A DNA stretch of 64,000 nucleotides from Afipia clevelandensis ATCC 49720. Its GTDB lineage: Bacteria; Pseudomonadota; Alphaproteobacteria; Rhizobiales; Xanthobacteraceae. A program made the translations under genes and the position numbers. The notes beneath the pieces were generated by a model that had not been told where the DNA came from, searched no databases, and saw only the letters and a program-made list of their open reading frames with translations. This document shows, piece by piece, positions 56,101-64,000 of the stretch. Position 1 is the stretch's first letter, and each line of letters begins with the position of its first letter. The stretch is taken from NCBI RefSeq assembly GCF_000336555.1, contig NZ_KB375281.1, positions 3,261,848 to 3,325,847 on the forward strand. Reading direction: 5' to 3'.

Positions 56101-56624
56101 GATTGAGCCGCTTCGAGGAGCACCGCCAGGTTGGCGCGCTCCATCATCTCGTTCTGATCGCGGTCATCAAGCACCGAGAATCGCGCAGGCACATTTGCTT
56201 CGAATGGAAATTGCTGCAGCAGTCGGGTGCAGAGCGCGTGAATGGTCTGCACCTTTAGTCCGCCGGGTGTCTCAAGCGCACTCGCAAACAGCTTTCGTGC
56301 CCGCAGGCGCGTCTGCGCTGTCGCCGCCGGTGCGCCGACAGCGCGGATTGCCTCATCCAGCTCGCGCTCAGGCAGTGTCACCCAGCGACCCAGCGTCTCG
56401 AACACGCGCTGCGCCATGTTGGCGGCCGCCGCCTTCGTGAAGGTAATGCAGAGAATTCTCTCGGGGGGCACGCCGTTCAGCAACAGCCGTATGACACGAT
56501 TGACCAGAACATGCGTCTTGCCGGATCCGGCATTGGCGGCGACGAAAGCGGAGACATCCGGATTCGATGCTCGCGCCTGAGCATCGCGCACGGCATCGGG
56601 GATGTTCTTGCGCGGAGAACTCAT
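53106..56624 (-). CDS. addA: Double-strand-break repair helicase/nuclease AddA
   Basis: 1172 residues from ATG 56624, overlapping the addB stop by four bases (ATGA). UvrD-type helicase: Walker A ANAGSGKT (30-37), Walker B VLIDEAQDTSPRQWDI, motif VMTVHGSKGLEAPVVF. The C-terminal RecB-like nuclease has SGQIDRLVV and LIVDYKTNHAPP, so it is catalytically intact. With AddB it resects double-strand ends for RecA. Confidence 0.96.
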   Translation of the reverse strand: MSSPRKNIPDAVRDAQARASNPDVSAFVAANAGSGKTHVLVNRVIRLLLNGVPPERILCITFTKAAAANMAQRVFETLGRWVTLPERELDEAIRAVGAPAATAQTRLRARKLFASALETPGGLKVQTIHALCTRLLQQFPFEANVPARFSVLDDRDQNEMMERANLAVLLEAAQSPESDAGWALNIAMSAAADVTFKDVVREACLSRDHFVKWSDTVKTRERAHAALSQALGIGEADASDALVAEISRHSLSLEDCGALIARLMETGNNIDNAQAARLSAAMQSGWPDAVDDYAEFFLKDDGAAKEDRYLLSKGLRDDFPALMTLARNERDRVAPLIARLRATRARDRALALFVIATAAANNYRREKQERGLLDYDDLIDKTYEMLTSVSSGWVHFKLDRGIDHVLIDEAQDTSPRQWDIIDCLTAEFTTGAGARDGVKRTIFAVGDEKQSIFSFQGAMPREFDHRRRDIKERFEAAGLRFDPVSFTYSFRSGEGVLQAVTSTFKDSGIYKSVTTDLDGMPPHMALQDAAPAQIDLWEIEVPDTQEDIEGWSAAFDHIAETSPEVRLARRVQTEIRSLIAARTLTGPRDKRRPLRYGDLLVLVRRRGRAFDAIIQALKHAGIPVAGADRLKLTEHIAVIDLMNLADALLLPRDDLALAVALKSPLFGLDDDHLLSLAPDRAGSLRDALAAHAATDEKIATALDRLKRYEQRFAQETPFSFYAWLLGADRGRARILARLGPEADDALDEFLELALTYERKGPASLQGFMAWLRAADTEVKRDMEIARDEVRVMTVHGSKGLEAPVVFVVDTTTSPADTQRTNLIRLQAQGNAAPHAPAIVLWAGKKAFDLPMVATARDAMKNDTEDEYRRLLYVAMTRAADRLIVGGVLPGNMRAVRKLSWYDLIQKGLADPESGLQCEIIATGFGPVKRYARPQDVEPQGESAAPVQEMLALQQFPGWLRTPAPKEGPADILLRPSDSSPGEGEGHRIITDETRAARKRALKRGTLIHRLLQSLPDVAGERREKAALDFLRRNAEPLFSEEECIALARQVIALIETPAFAPVFGQGSRAEVSVAGRVPRAGRPPALVSGQIDRLVVTPNEVLIVDYKTNHAPPAAVADAPQAYVRQLALYRDVLRRLYPGHDVRCLLLWTETAALMEIPASALDAELQSLVS

Positions 56625-59600
56625 TCCTCGTCCTCTCCGGTTCCGCCTGCGGACCACTCCTTGATGCGGGCAAGATCGTCGTACTTGCCGTAGCGGTTCT
56701 CCCACATCGGGAGAACGACCGAGAGATAAGGTGTCTCCCCTCGGTCGAACTTGCGGATCAGGCCCTCCAGTTTTTGAAATGCTTCATCAGCGGCCTGATC
56801 GGGCAACTGCGGCGGATCGCTTCTATTGACCTTCAGTTCAAGTACCGTTGCCTTGCCGGGCGGATTGTTGCCGCTAAGCCGGACATAAACGAGTTCATCA
56901 ACGGAAGAGGCCGCGGGAATGGCAGCAAAGCCGCCGCGCCGGAGGATCGCCGCTTCCAGAGTGAGTTGCGGCGAGAGGCCAAGGCGGACCTGTTTGGCGC
57001 TGGGCGGCTGGCCGGTCTTGTAGTCAAGGATCGCGTAGCCGCCGCCGAGGCGCTTCTCAATGCGGTCGGCGCGCGCCGAGAGGCTGAAGGCGCGTCCATT
57101 GCCCAGGGGGATCGAAATCTCGCCGCGAATTTCGGCGTCGACGCGCGCAACATCCACCCGCCGCCTTGCTTCCCATCCTGCGAACCAGTCGGCGATGCGC
57201 AGAAATCGCGGCCACCACAAGGCGCGCGCCTCCGGGCGCTCCATCAGCGGCGCAAAATGCGTGGCGCCGATTTCGCGCAGGGCGCTGGCGACATCGCCGG
57301 GCAGGGCATCCGCGAACCGCGTGGTGAATTCGCCGAGCGCCTCGTGAATGGCCGATCCCCGGTCCGCCGCCGTCAACGGCATGTCGACGGGATCGAGCGG
57401 CGTCAGCCGCAAAATGCGTTTTGCGTAGATCGTGTAGGGATCGCGAAGCCAGTCCTCGATTTCGGTCACTGACATGACCAGAGGACGAAGCCCGACATCC
57501 GGCTTCGGCTCCGGCCGCGCGACCGGCGCGACACTCGACGGGCGATCGAGTTCATCGGCATAACGGACATAGGTATCGCCGCGCGCTTTGATGTCCGCCC
57601 AGAGTTCCTTTCCCACGACGGCTTCCATACGGTGCAGAAAGCGCGAGGCCACCGCAGGGGCGCCGCCGACCTTCGCCGCGCGTGAGAGGATGACTTCTTT
57701 CGTGCCGAGCAACTGCGCAAAGTCGTGCGCGGACAGGCCGATGCGCCGTTCCGGCAGATCGAGGCCGAGCTGGTGGCGCATCGGGCGGCTCAACCACGGA
57801 TCGACCCGGGGCGCCGGCGGCCAGACGCCTTCCACAAGCCCGCCGAGGATCACGCGGTTGCATTCGGTCAGGCGCGCTTCGAGCGGGCCATAGATGCGAA
57901 GCGAGGCCGCCGATTGCGGACGGCGCACGATGCGATCGCCGAACGCGGTCTGGAACACCTCGGGATAATCGCCGAGTGTGAGCGTCAGGCCGCTCGGTGG
58001 CGGCTTGCGGTCCTCAGCCGAGGATTCTCCGGTCTGGAACAGGTCATCGAACGCTTTCGACAGCGCGCCGCCATCGGAATCCTCAAATGCGCGAAGAACA
58101 CCCTTGTCATCCGCGCTCAGATTCCGCAGCACCTCGTGATGGCACGCGGCAAACGCCATCAGGTCATGCGGTTTTCCGGGCCGCAAGTCTTCCAGCGGTT
58201 TGAGTGCGGTTGTCAGACCGGCGATGAGGGCGCCCACGCCATCTAGCACAATGTCATCGAGCTGCGCGCGCGGCTCGGAATAGTGGATCGTGGATGGCTC
58301 CCTGCGCCGGAGCTTTCCGAGTTCGTCGCGGAAGCGCGCAAAGTCACGCGCAAGGCCTTCGCTGCCGGGCGCCGGGCGCGGTCCGCGCATCAGGGCAAGT
58401 TCGAGGTCGCCAATGGCTTTGGTCAAAGCGCCTTGTGCACGGCCCAGCCGGAACAGCGGATGCTTGAGGAGCGCCAGCAGCACCGGCGGCGCCAGTTCGT
58501 CCGCAACAGCCTGTGCCGTTAGCCGCGCAAAGATGCCGGCCGGGGTGTCCATCAGGGAATCGCCGCCGGAGTCGTCGAAGGCGAGATTCCATCGGCCCAG
58601 TGAAGCCATGACGCGGCGTGCGAGCGCACGATCCGGCGTGACCAGCGCCGCCGTGAGATTCCGTTCACGCGCCTCGCGCATGGCCGTGGCGATGGCGAGC
58701 GCTTCCATCTCGGGATTGGCGGCTTCGATCAGGGTAAGGTTTTCGGTGGCGGAGGCGATGCGCTGCGTGATCGCCTTGTCGGAGAGTTGCGTATGCCATT
58801 TTTCGCTCGACGTCGCGGGGCGCATTGTCTCGGACATCAGCACCTCGCGGCCATAGGAAGCCGGTGCGGCGAGTTGTTCGACATCACGCCGCTTGATGCC
58901 CAATCTCTCCAGCAAGCCATGAAGCGCAAATTGCGGATGGCTCCAGGCGGCGGGTGTCGCGACAAGATCCCCGGCAGCGACCGTGCCGCCGATCTGGTCC
59001 CAAGCCGCTTGATCGAGATCGTTGTCGAGGCCGGGCAACACCACAGCGCCCTGAGGCAACTGCGCAATCGCATGCAGGAATTTTGCGGTGGCGGGCATCG
59101 AGCCGGTCGAGCCTGCCGCGATCACCGGGCCTTTCTGGTTGGCCTTGAGCCGGCTCGCTTCCATTGCGATCAGGAGGTCGCGCCGGGCCGCCGGTTCGAT
59201 GCGGTCGATCTGCGCCAGATGCTCCGGCCAGGTTTCCTTCGCGATTTTCAGGAAGGCCAGCGTGTGCTGCCAGTAGATGTCGAGCTCGTCCGGCACGATG
59301 GTGTCCAGCGCATCCCAGCCGACCCCGCGTGTGACCATGTCGTCCATTAGCCGCGCAAGGTCGCCCGCCAGCGCAAGCGTCGATGCGGGGCTTCCGACCA
59401 CAAGAGACGCGGGCTGCCGTTTGGCCCAGGCGGCAACCAGCCGCGCCAGTGTCAGTCTTCGCGCGAGGTCATCCAGTTTCGGCGGCAGCAGGGATGCCTC
59501 GGAGCCGCCGAGTTGGCCATCGTCGGAGAATTCCAGTTCATCCTCGTCGACGCTGCCGAGTGCGACAATGCGCGGAAGGACCACGGCATCGCTTTGCAAC

Positions 59601-59782
59601 ACGTCGAGGAACACCTCGCGCGCCAGCCGGCCCGCGCGCCGGGTCGGCAGATAGAGCGTGGCGTCGGCCAGCCGTTCAGGATTTGCGCGCGCGTCGAATC
59701 CTGCGACCAGCCTGCCATCGACAAGCGCCGAAATCACCGTGTGAAGGAACGGTGCAGAGGATGGGACATTGAAAACGTGCAT
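56621..59782 (-). CDS. addB: Double-strand-break repair protein AddB
   Basis: 1053 residues, alphaproteobacterial type. The C-terminal nuclease has RGSAIHEALGEF and GGYAILDYKTGQPPSAKQ. No N-terminal Walker A is visible, and the whole chain has only two cysteines (AACHHE and LTECNR), so it cannot carry the four-Cys iron-sulfur cluster of Bacillus AddB. It still would cut the second strand during resection. A start at ATG 59782 follows GGATCC; murU is 56 bases upstream. Confidence 0.95.
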   Translation of the reverse strand: MHVFNVPSSAPFLHTVISALVDGRLVAGFDARANPERLADATLYLPTRRAGRLAREVFLDVLQSDAVVLPRIVALGSVDEDELEFSDDGQLGGSEASLLPPKLDDLARRLTLARLVAAWAKRQPASLVVGSPASTLALAGDLARLMDDMVTRGVGWDALDTIVPDELDIYWQHTLAFLKIAKETWPEHLAQIDRIEPAARRDLLIAMEASRLKANQKGPVIAAGSTGSMPATAKFLHAIAQLPQGAVVLPGLDNDLDQAAWDQIGGTVAAGDLVATPAAWSHPQFALHGLLERLGIKRRDVEQLAAPASYGREVLMSETMRPATSSEKWHTQLSDKAITQRIASATENLTLIEAANPEMEALAIATAMREARERNLTAALVTPDRALARRVMASLGRWNLAFDDSGGDSLMDTPAGIFARLTAQAVADELAPPVLLALLKHPLFRLGRAQGALTKAIGDLELALMRGPRPAPGSEGLARDFARFRDELGKLRRREPSTIHYSEPRAQLDDIVLDGVGALIAGLTTALKPLEDLRPGKPHDLMAFAACHHEVLRNLSADDKGVLRAFEDSDGGALSKAFDDLFQTGESSAEDRKPPPSGLTLTLGDYPEVFQTAFGDRIVRRPQSAASLRIYGPLEARLTECNRVILGGLVEGVWPPAPRVDPWLSRPMRHQLGLDLPERRIGLSAHDFAQLLGTKEVILSRAAKVGGAPAVASRFLHRMEAVVGKELWADIKARGDTYVRYADELDRPSSVAPVARPEPKPDVGLRPLVMSVTEIEDWLRDPYTIYAKRILRLTPLDPVDMPLTAADRGSAIHEALGEFTTRFADALPGDVASALREIGATHFAPLMERPEARALWWPRFLRIADWFAGWEARRRVDVARVDAEIRGEISIPLGNGRAFSLSARADRIEKRLGGGYAILDYKTGQPPSAKQVRLGLSPQLTLEAAILRRGGFAAIPAASSVDELVYVRLSGNNPPGKATVLELKVNRSDPPQLPDQAADEAFQKLEGLIRKFDRGETPYLSVVLPMWENRYGKYDDLARIKEWSAGGTGEDEE

Positions 59783-59838
59783 GCAGGATCCGATTCGGGA
59801 TCGGCATCATGGCACGGGCGGATTGGGGGAGGGAGTCT

Positions 59839-60561
59839 TTACGCCACGCTGGCGAGCAGGGCTTCTTCCGCGGCCCCGACCGCATCCGGCGTGCCGACAT
59901 GCATCCAGGTGCCGTCGAGCCGCAATCCGAACAGACGTTCCTGCTCGTTGGCGGCGTCGAACATTTTCGTCAGGGAGAATTCGCCGGCCGGCGCATTGCT
60001 GAAAACCGCGGGCGAGATGATCGCCGCGCCGGCATAGACGAACGGCACCACCTGATGCTCCTTGCGCTTGCGCAAGGCGCCGTCGGTCAGCATCGCATAG
60101 TCACCCGCGCCGGAATAGCCGATGCTGTTCGCCGTCGGCGCCATCAGCAGCAGGATGTCCATTCGCGCCGGATCGAAGGCGTCGGCAAGACGCAGCAGAT
60201 TGGGATGAACGCTGTCGATCCACATCGTGTCCGCGTTGAGGTGATAGAACGGCGCGTCGCCGAGCAGCGGCAGGGCTTTCACCACTCCGCCACCGGTGCC
60301 GAGCACCATGTCGCGTTCGTCGGAGATAATGACGCGCGGGGAGGTGCGGTCCTTGACGTGCTGGATGATCTGATCGGGAAGATAATGCACATTCACCACG
60401 GCGGTGGTGACGTTGGCCTCGGCGAGCCGGTCGAGGACGTGATCGAGCAGCGGCTTGCCTGCGACCGGCACCATGGGCTTCGGCATCTTGTCGGTCAGCG
60501 GCCGCATGCGCGTGCCGAGGCCGGCGGCGAGAACCATGGCGGAAGCGGGATGGACGGGCAT
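59839..60561 (-). CDS. murU: N-acetylmuramate-1-phosphate uridylyltransferase (MurU-type)
   Basis: 240 residues, sugar-nucleotide transferase fold. AMVLAAGLGTRMRPLTDKMPKPMVPVAGKPLL is the nucleotide-binding start; LNADTMW holds the metal Asp. Its short length and location next to the AmgK-type kinase identify it as MurU, which converts MurNAc-1-P to UDP-MurNAc in peptidoglycan recycling, bypassing MurA. A generic mannose/glucose-1-P transferase is the alternative, less likely here. Confidence 0.88.
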   Translation of the reverse strand: MPVHPASAMVLAAGLGTRMRPLTDKMPKPMVPVAGKPLLDHVLDRLAEANVTTAVVNVHYLPDQIIQHVKDRTSPRVIISDERDMVLGTGGGVVKALPLLGDAPFYHLNADTMWIDSVHPNLLRLADAFDPARMDILLLMAPTANSIGYSGAGDYAMLTDGALRKRKEHQVVPFVYAGAAIISPAVFSNAPAGEFSLTKMFDAANEQERLFGLRLDGTWMHVGTPDAVGAAEEALLASVA

Positions 60562-60731
60562 TTATGTCTGTCTCAACGGCGGTCGGCGGCGCGCCGAGGC
60601 GCGTTCGCGGCAACTCATGAGTGCCGAGTATAGCATCCGAATCGGCGCGGCGCGCCGTGCGGATCAGGCTGTAATGACACTTTGTGACGGCGGTGCGACT
60701 TCGGGGCCGGCTGCGGTCCGATGGCGCGCCG

Positions 60732-61049
60732 TCAGACTTCGATCATCTGCGAGCCGCTGGGGCGGCGGGCGGATTTCTTCTTCTCAGGCTTGAGGAAGCC
60801 TGCACCGATCTGTTCGCCATTGACCCAGGAAAGTTCGCAGCGGCGATAGGCAAGACCGGTCGACGACAGCAGCAGAAAAAATTCCTTCAGATTCAGGCCC
60901 TCGACCGATCCTTCCACGGTGAGCTTCGCGCCGGTCTCGGAAATATCCTCGACCAGGCAGTTCCGGCGCCATGTTCCGTCGATCCCCATCAGGTGAGCCG
61001 CAAAACCACGCTCGAAAACCACGCGATCGCCTGCACGCCGTTCGGCCAT
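60732..61049 (-). CDS. PilZ domain protein
   Basis: 105 residues from ATG 61049. It begins ERRAGDRVVFER (an RxxxR-type motif) and continues with CLVEDISETGAKLTVEG, matching the D/NxSxxG element of c-di-GMP-binding PilZ domains. It has no other domain. It sits between tsaE-amgK and murU on the same strand (130 and 170 bases either side). Whether it binds c-di-GMP depends on the Arg spacing, which looks acceptable. Confidence 0.87.
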   Translation of the reverse strand: MAERRAGDRVVFERGFAAHLMGIDGTWRRNCLVEDISETGAKLTVEGSVEGLNLKEFFLLLSSTGLAYRRCELSWVNGEQIGAGFLKPEKKKSARRPSGSQMIEV

Positions 61050-61179
61050 AAACCCGTACTCCGCTCGAGGGTGCTGTGATCCGCGAGGCCGGAGCCGCGC
61101 GGCACAGTCGTCGGAACCCAAAATACGGGCGCGCTGGCTAACAACCGGTAAAAACAACCGGTCAAATGGCGGCTTCGGT

Positions 61180-62703
61180 TCAGGCCGCGGGGGGCGGGAC
61201 GTGGGTCATGCACCACTCGCGGAAAATTTCCAGCGAGGGATGTGCGAGCGCCCGGTTCAGGTAGGTCCAGACCCGGGGCTGGTGCCGCAGATATTGCGGC
61301 TTTCCGTCGCGCCGGTTGAGGCGGGCGAAGGTGCCGAGCAGCCGCGTGTTCCGCTGCGCCGACATGATCGCGTATTGCCGGGCGAAGGCTGCGGTATCGA
61401 AGGCGGGATCTGCCGTTTTGCGCAGTTTCACATAGCGGGTGAGCATCGTGAGCTCGACGCTTTCGGGAACGTCGATCCGGGCATCCTGCAGCAGCGAGAC
61501 CAGGTCGTAGGCGGCAGGCCCCATCACCGCGTCCTGAAAATCGAGCAGGCCGACGCGCTGAATGTCCTTCCGATGCGCCAGCCAGATCAGGTTCGGCGAA
61601 TGAAAATCGCGCAGCGTCCAGGTCTTCGATGCATCCGCGAGTTTGGCGAACAGGTCGCTCCAGATCAGCAGGAAATCCGCCTGCATGTTGCTGGTCAGCG
61701 TCACGCCCTTGTCGGGCAGATACCATTCCGGCATCAGCCCGACCTCGATCATCATGGCGTTGTCGTCGAACGGCGGCACGGTGTAATCGCGATGCGGCGC
61801 GAACGGCAGCACGTCCGGCAATTGTTCTTGATGGAGTTCCGCCAGCATGTCCACCGCCGCCTGATAGCGCTCGGCGATCGGCTTCGGCGGATCGCCGGTG
61901 ATGAAGGTGTCGCGGCCAAAATCCTCGGTAATGAGAAAACCTTCATCGAGGTCGGCATGATGTATCGCGGGCGCCGAATAGCCGCGCTCGCGCAGGCCGT
62001 TGGCAATCGCGACGAACGGTCTGACGTCTTCCGCGAGATGGACTGCCTCGCTGTAGGATTTTCCGTCATAGAGCGCCGGTCCATCGGGACGGCGCGGCGA
62101 GTTCATCAGGATGGTGGTCTGATCGTTCTTCGTCAGCCGTGCGTAGGAGCGCGTCGATGCGTCGCCCGGCATGCGTTGACGCTTCGCATCGAGGGTACCC
62201 GACAACTCGAGAAAGCGGCGCAGCGCCGCGAGCCGTTCGACCTTGGCTTTGAGTTTGCCGTAGCCGGTGATCTCGGCCGCGCGCGCGCCGGTGCCGAGCG
62301 ACGGGCGATGACTGAGCGCGATGTCGATGCGGTCCGGCGGCAACATGTCAGGTGCGCGTTCCGGCCATTCGATCAGCGCCACGGTGCCGTCCGGCAGCGG
62401 TGACAGCCCAATCTCTTCCAGCTCGTCCGGATCGGCGATCCGATAGAGATCGGCATGCAGCAGCGGGAACGACGGCAGGTCGTAGGTCTGCGCCAGCGTA
62501 AAGGTCGGGCTTGGCACTTCCAGGTCGTCATCCTGCGCGAGATAGCGGATCAACGCGCGGGCGGCGGCGGTCTTGCCCGCTCCGAGATCGCCGGACAGGG
62601 TGATGACATCGCCTGCACTGAGCAGCAGTGCGAGATCGGCCATCAGATGACCGGTGGCGGCCTCGTTGGCCAGCGCCGTGTGGAATGTCGCGGGATCGCT
62701 CAT
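61180..62703 (-). CDS. tsaE-amgK: TsaE-AmgK fusion: tRNA t6A ATPase / amino-sugar anomeric kinase
   Basis: 507 residues, two enzymes in one chain. Residues 1-145 are TsaE: Walker A GDLGAGKT (38-45), PSPTFTL, and the IEWPERA signature (111-117). Residues 150-507 are an aminoglycoside-phosphotransferase-like kinase with catalytic RDFHSPN (D366, N371) and metal motif LDFQD (D388), the pattern of AmgK, which phosphorylates MurNAc/GlcNAc at the anomeric carbon. MurU downstream completes the recycling pair. Its start overlaps the divL stop by four bases (ATGA). Confidence 0.92.
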   Translation of the reverse strand: MSDPATFHTALANEAATGHLMADLALLLSAGDVITLSGDLGAGKTAAARALIRYLAQDDDLEVPSPTFTLAQTYDLPSFPLLHADLYRIADPDELEEIGLSPLPDGTVALIEWPERAPDMLPPDRIDIALSHRPSLGTGARAAEITGYGKLKAKVERLAALRRFLELSGTLDAKRQRMPGDASTRSYARLTKNDQTTILMNSPRRPDGPALYDGKSYSEAVHLAEDVRPFVAIANGLRERGYSAPAIHHADLDEGFLITEDFGRDTFITGDPPKPIAERYQAAVDMLAELHQEQLPDVLPFAPHRDYTVPPFDDNAMMIEVGLMPEWYLPDKGVTLTSNMQADFLLIWSDLFAKLADASKTWTLRDFHSPNLIWLAHRKDIQRVGLLDFQDAVMGPAAYDLVSLLQDARIDVPESVELTMLTRYVKLRKTADPAFDTAAFARQYAIMSAQRNTRLLGTFARLNRRDGKPQYLRHQPRVWTYLNRALAHPSLEIFREWCMTHVPPPAA

Positions 62704-64000
62704 TCAGCGGCGTTGCGGAAGGTCTGGTCGGCGGGGAATTCGCATGTCACCGTCGTGCCCTTGCCGACGACGGAGTCGACATAGACCTTGCCGCCGTGCA
62801 GTTCGACGAAGGAGCGCACCAGCGACAGGCCGAGACCCGCGCCGCGATGGCGCGACCCGTTGGCATGGCTCTCGAACCAGTCGAACACCTTGTCCTTGAC
62901 CTCTTCCGGAATGCCGGGGCCGGTGTCGGATACGGAAAACACGACGCTGGCATTGCTGCGGCGGGCGCGGAGCACGACGGTGCTGTTCGGCGGCGAGAAG
63001 CCGACCGCATTCGCCAGAAGATTGTAGAGGACCTGTACGATGCGGCGTTCGTCGGCGACGAAATCGCCAATGGCGGGATCAATCTGGACGTCGAGCCGGA
63101 TGTTCTCGCGGGCAAGACGGTCCTGAATGCCGGCGGTCGCCTCCTCGACGGTCTTGCGCAAATCGACCGGTCCGAGATTGAGCTTCATCGCGCCCGCATC
63201 AATGGTGGCGAGATCGAGGATGTTGTTGCTGATGGCGAGCAGCGCGTCGGTCGAGGTGGTGATGTAGCTGAGATACTCGCTTTGCTTCGCGGTCATCGGC
63301 CCGGTGGACGGATCGCCGAGGAAATGCGCGAAGCCGATGATCGAGGTCAGCGGCGCGCGCAACTCGTAGGACATGTGATGCACGAAGTCGATCTTCATCT
63401 GATCGGCGGTTTCGAGCGCTTCGTTGCGCTCGCGCAAGGCGCGCTCGACATTCACGGTATCGGTGACATCCTGGAAGGTCAGCATGGTCGCGCCGTCGGG
63501 CAGCGGCATGGTGGTGCAGTCCAGGACGCTGCCGTCCTTGCGTTCGAGCCGCAGCGGGACCGGGGAGCGATTGTCGATGCCGGTGATGGCGCCGCGCAGG
63601 GTCTGCCATGTGGTGTCGTCGTCGAACAGTGGACGGCACCATTGCTCGATGGCTTCGACATGCGGCTGCTGCGCCAGTTGTTCGGTTGAAAGTTTCCACA
63701 TCCGCGCGAACGGCGGATTGAACAATTGGGCGCGGCCGTTGCTGCCGAACACGGCGACGGCTTCGGCGAGGTTGTCGAGCGTCTCGCGCTGGACGCGGAT
63801 CAGGCCGTCATTCTGCCGTGCGAGCTTGAGGCTTTCGGTGACGTCGTCGAAGAGGTAGGTGACGCCGCCTTCCGGATTGGGCGTGGTGACGACACTAAGC
63901 GCGCGTCCGTCCGGAAGGTACCAGGTGTCTTTCGCAGGCTCGATGGCGCGGTAGGCTTCGAACAGCTTGTTCTTCCAGGCGCGGAAATCGGTCTGTTCGG
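62700..64000 (-). CDS. divL: DivL-like PAS sensor pseudo-histidine kinase, C-terminal part (5' cut by window edge)
   Basis: 432 residues are visible; the frame is open to position 64000. Two PAS-like segments (TWYLPDGRALSVVTTP, then LDNLAEAVAVFGSNGRAQLFN) precede a dimerisation helix and an ATPase domain (N box NLLANAVGFSPP, DTGPGIP, GAGLGLSL). The H-box reads HHMSYELRAPLT, with Tyr (codon 63368-63366) at the normal phospho-His position. This Tyr is the hallmark of Caulobacter DivL, which controls CckA and thus CtrA. The N-terminal membrane and first PAS parts are outside the window. Confidence 0.88.
   Translation of the reverse strand, partial: EQTDFRAWKNKLFEAYRAIEPAKDTWYLPDGRALSVVTTPNPEGGVTYLFDDVTESLKLARQNDGLIRVQRETLDNLAEAVAVFGSNGRAQLFNPPFARMWKLSTEQLAQQPHVEAIEQWCRPLFDDDTTWQTLRGAITGIDNRSPVPLRLERKDGSVLDCTTMPLPDGATMLTFQDVTDTVNVERALRERNEALETADQMKIDFVHHMSYELRAPLTSIIGFAHFLGDPSTGPMTAKQSEYLSYITTSTDALLAISNNILDLATIDAGAMKLNLGPVDLRKTVEEATAGIQDRLARENIRLDVQIDPAIGDFVADERRIVQVLYNLLANAVGFSPPNSTVVLRARRSNASVVFSVSDTGPGIPEEVKDKVFDWFESHANGSRHRGAGLGLSLVRSFVELHGGKVYVDSVVGKGTTVTCEFPADQTFRNAAE

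Overview
The window reads as an ordinary, densely coded, GC-rich chromosome segment of an alphaproteobacterium of the order Hyphomicrobiales, family Nitrobacteraceae (Bradyrhizobium / Rhodopseudomonas / Afipia / Oligotropha group). The basis is gene content and order: sdhCDAB; ffh-rpsP-rimM-trmD-rplS; sppA-ihfB-lapA-trpFBA-accD-folC; divL-tsaE/amgK-murU-addB-addA-trxA; a malonyl-CoA synthetase that closely resembles the R. palustris MatB as I recall it; and a general-stress (EcfG-type) promoter. I see no rRNA, tRNA, CRISPR array, insertion sequence or phage gene.

Layout. 1-5.5 kb: edge of a secreted Pro/Ala-rich protein, a PPOX-type general stress protein with a small Pro-rich partner, a MAPEG protein, an FkbM methyltransferase, a small cytochrome c, a class III nucleotidyl cyclase, and the divergent ohrR/ohr peroxide pair. 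5.6-11.7 kb: a Tat-exported alpha/beta hydrolase, the succinate dehydrogenase operon and a TauE/SafE permease. 11.7-17.4 kb: matB divergent from an SDR, then two tandem FAS1 (fasciclin) proteins followed by a b-type cytochrome and a Tat-exported molybdopterin protein. 17.8-23.8 kb: RND efflux adaptor and pump, then a YbfB-type MFS transporter. 24-35.6 kb: leucine and aspartate-family biosynthesis (leuB, asd, leuD, leuC) interspersed with small secreted proteins, two paralogous membrane proteins of unknown function, a beta-carbonic anhydrase and a CitE-like lyase. 35.6-39.3 kb: the ribosome/SRP operon. 39.6-46.6 kb: an MBL hydrolase, SIMPL and GyrI-like proteins, dapF, mtaB, sppA, ihfB and lapA. 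46.6-52.5 kb: trpFBA, accD, folC and a phosphoesterase. 52.5-64 kb: trxA, addAB, murU, a PilZ protein, a tsaE-amgK fusion and the 3' part of a divL-like kinase gene.

How the genes work together. The last block groups cell-cycle signalling (DivL-like), tRNA t6A synthesis (TsaE), peptidoglycan sugar recycling (AmgK plus MurU), double-strand-break repair (AddAB) and thioredoxin on one strand. The trp genes, accD and folC form a tightly spaced biosynthetic run. The FAS1/cytochrome/molybdopterin block is the best candidate for an under-described envelope function. Nothing in the window is demonstrably a new defence or mobile system; the more interesting points are regulatory sites, domain variants and unknown paralogs.
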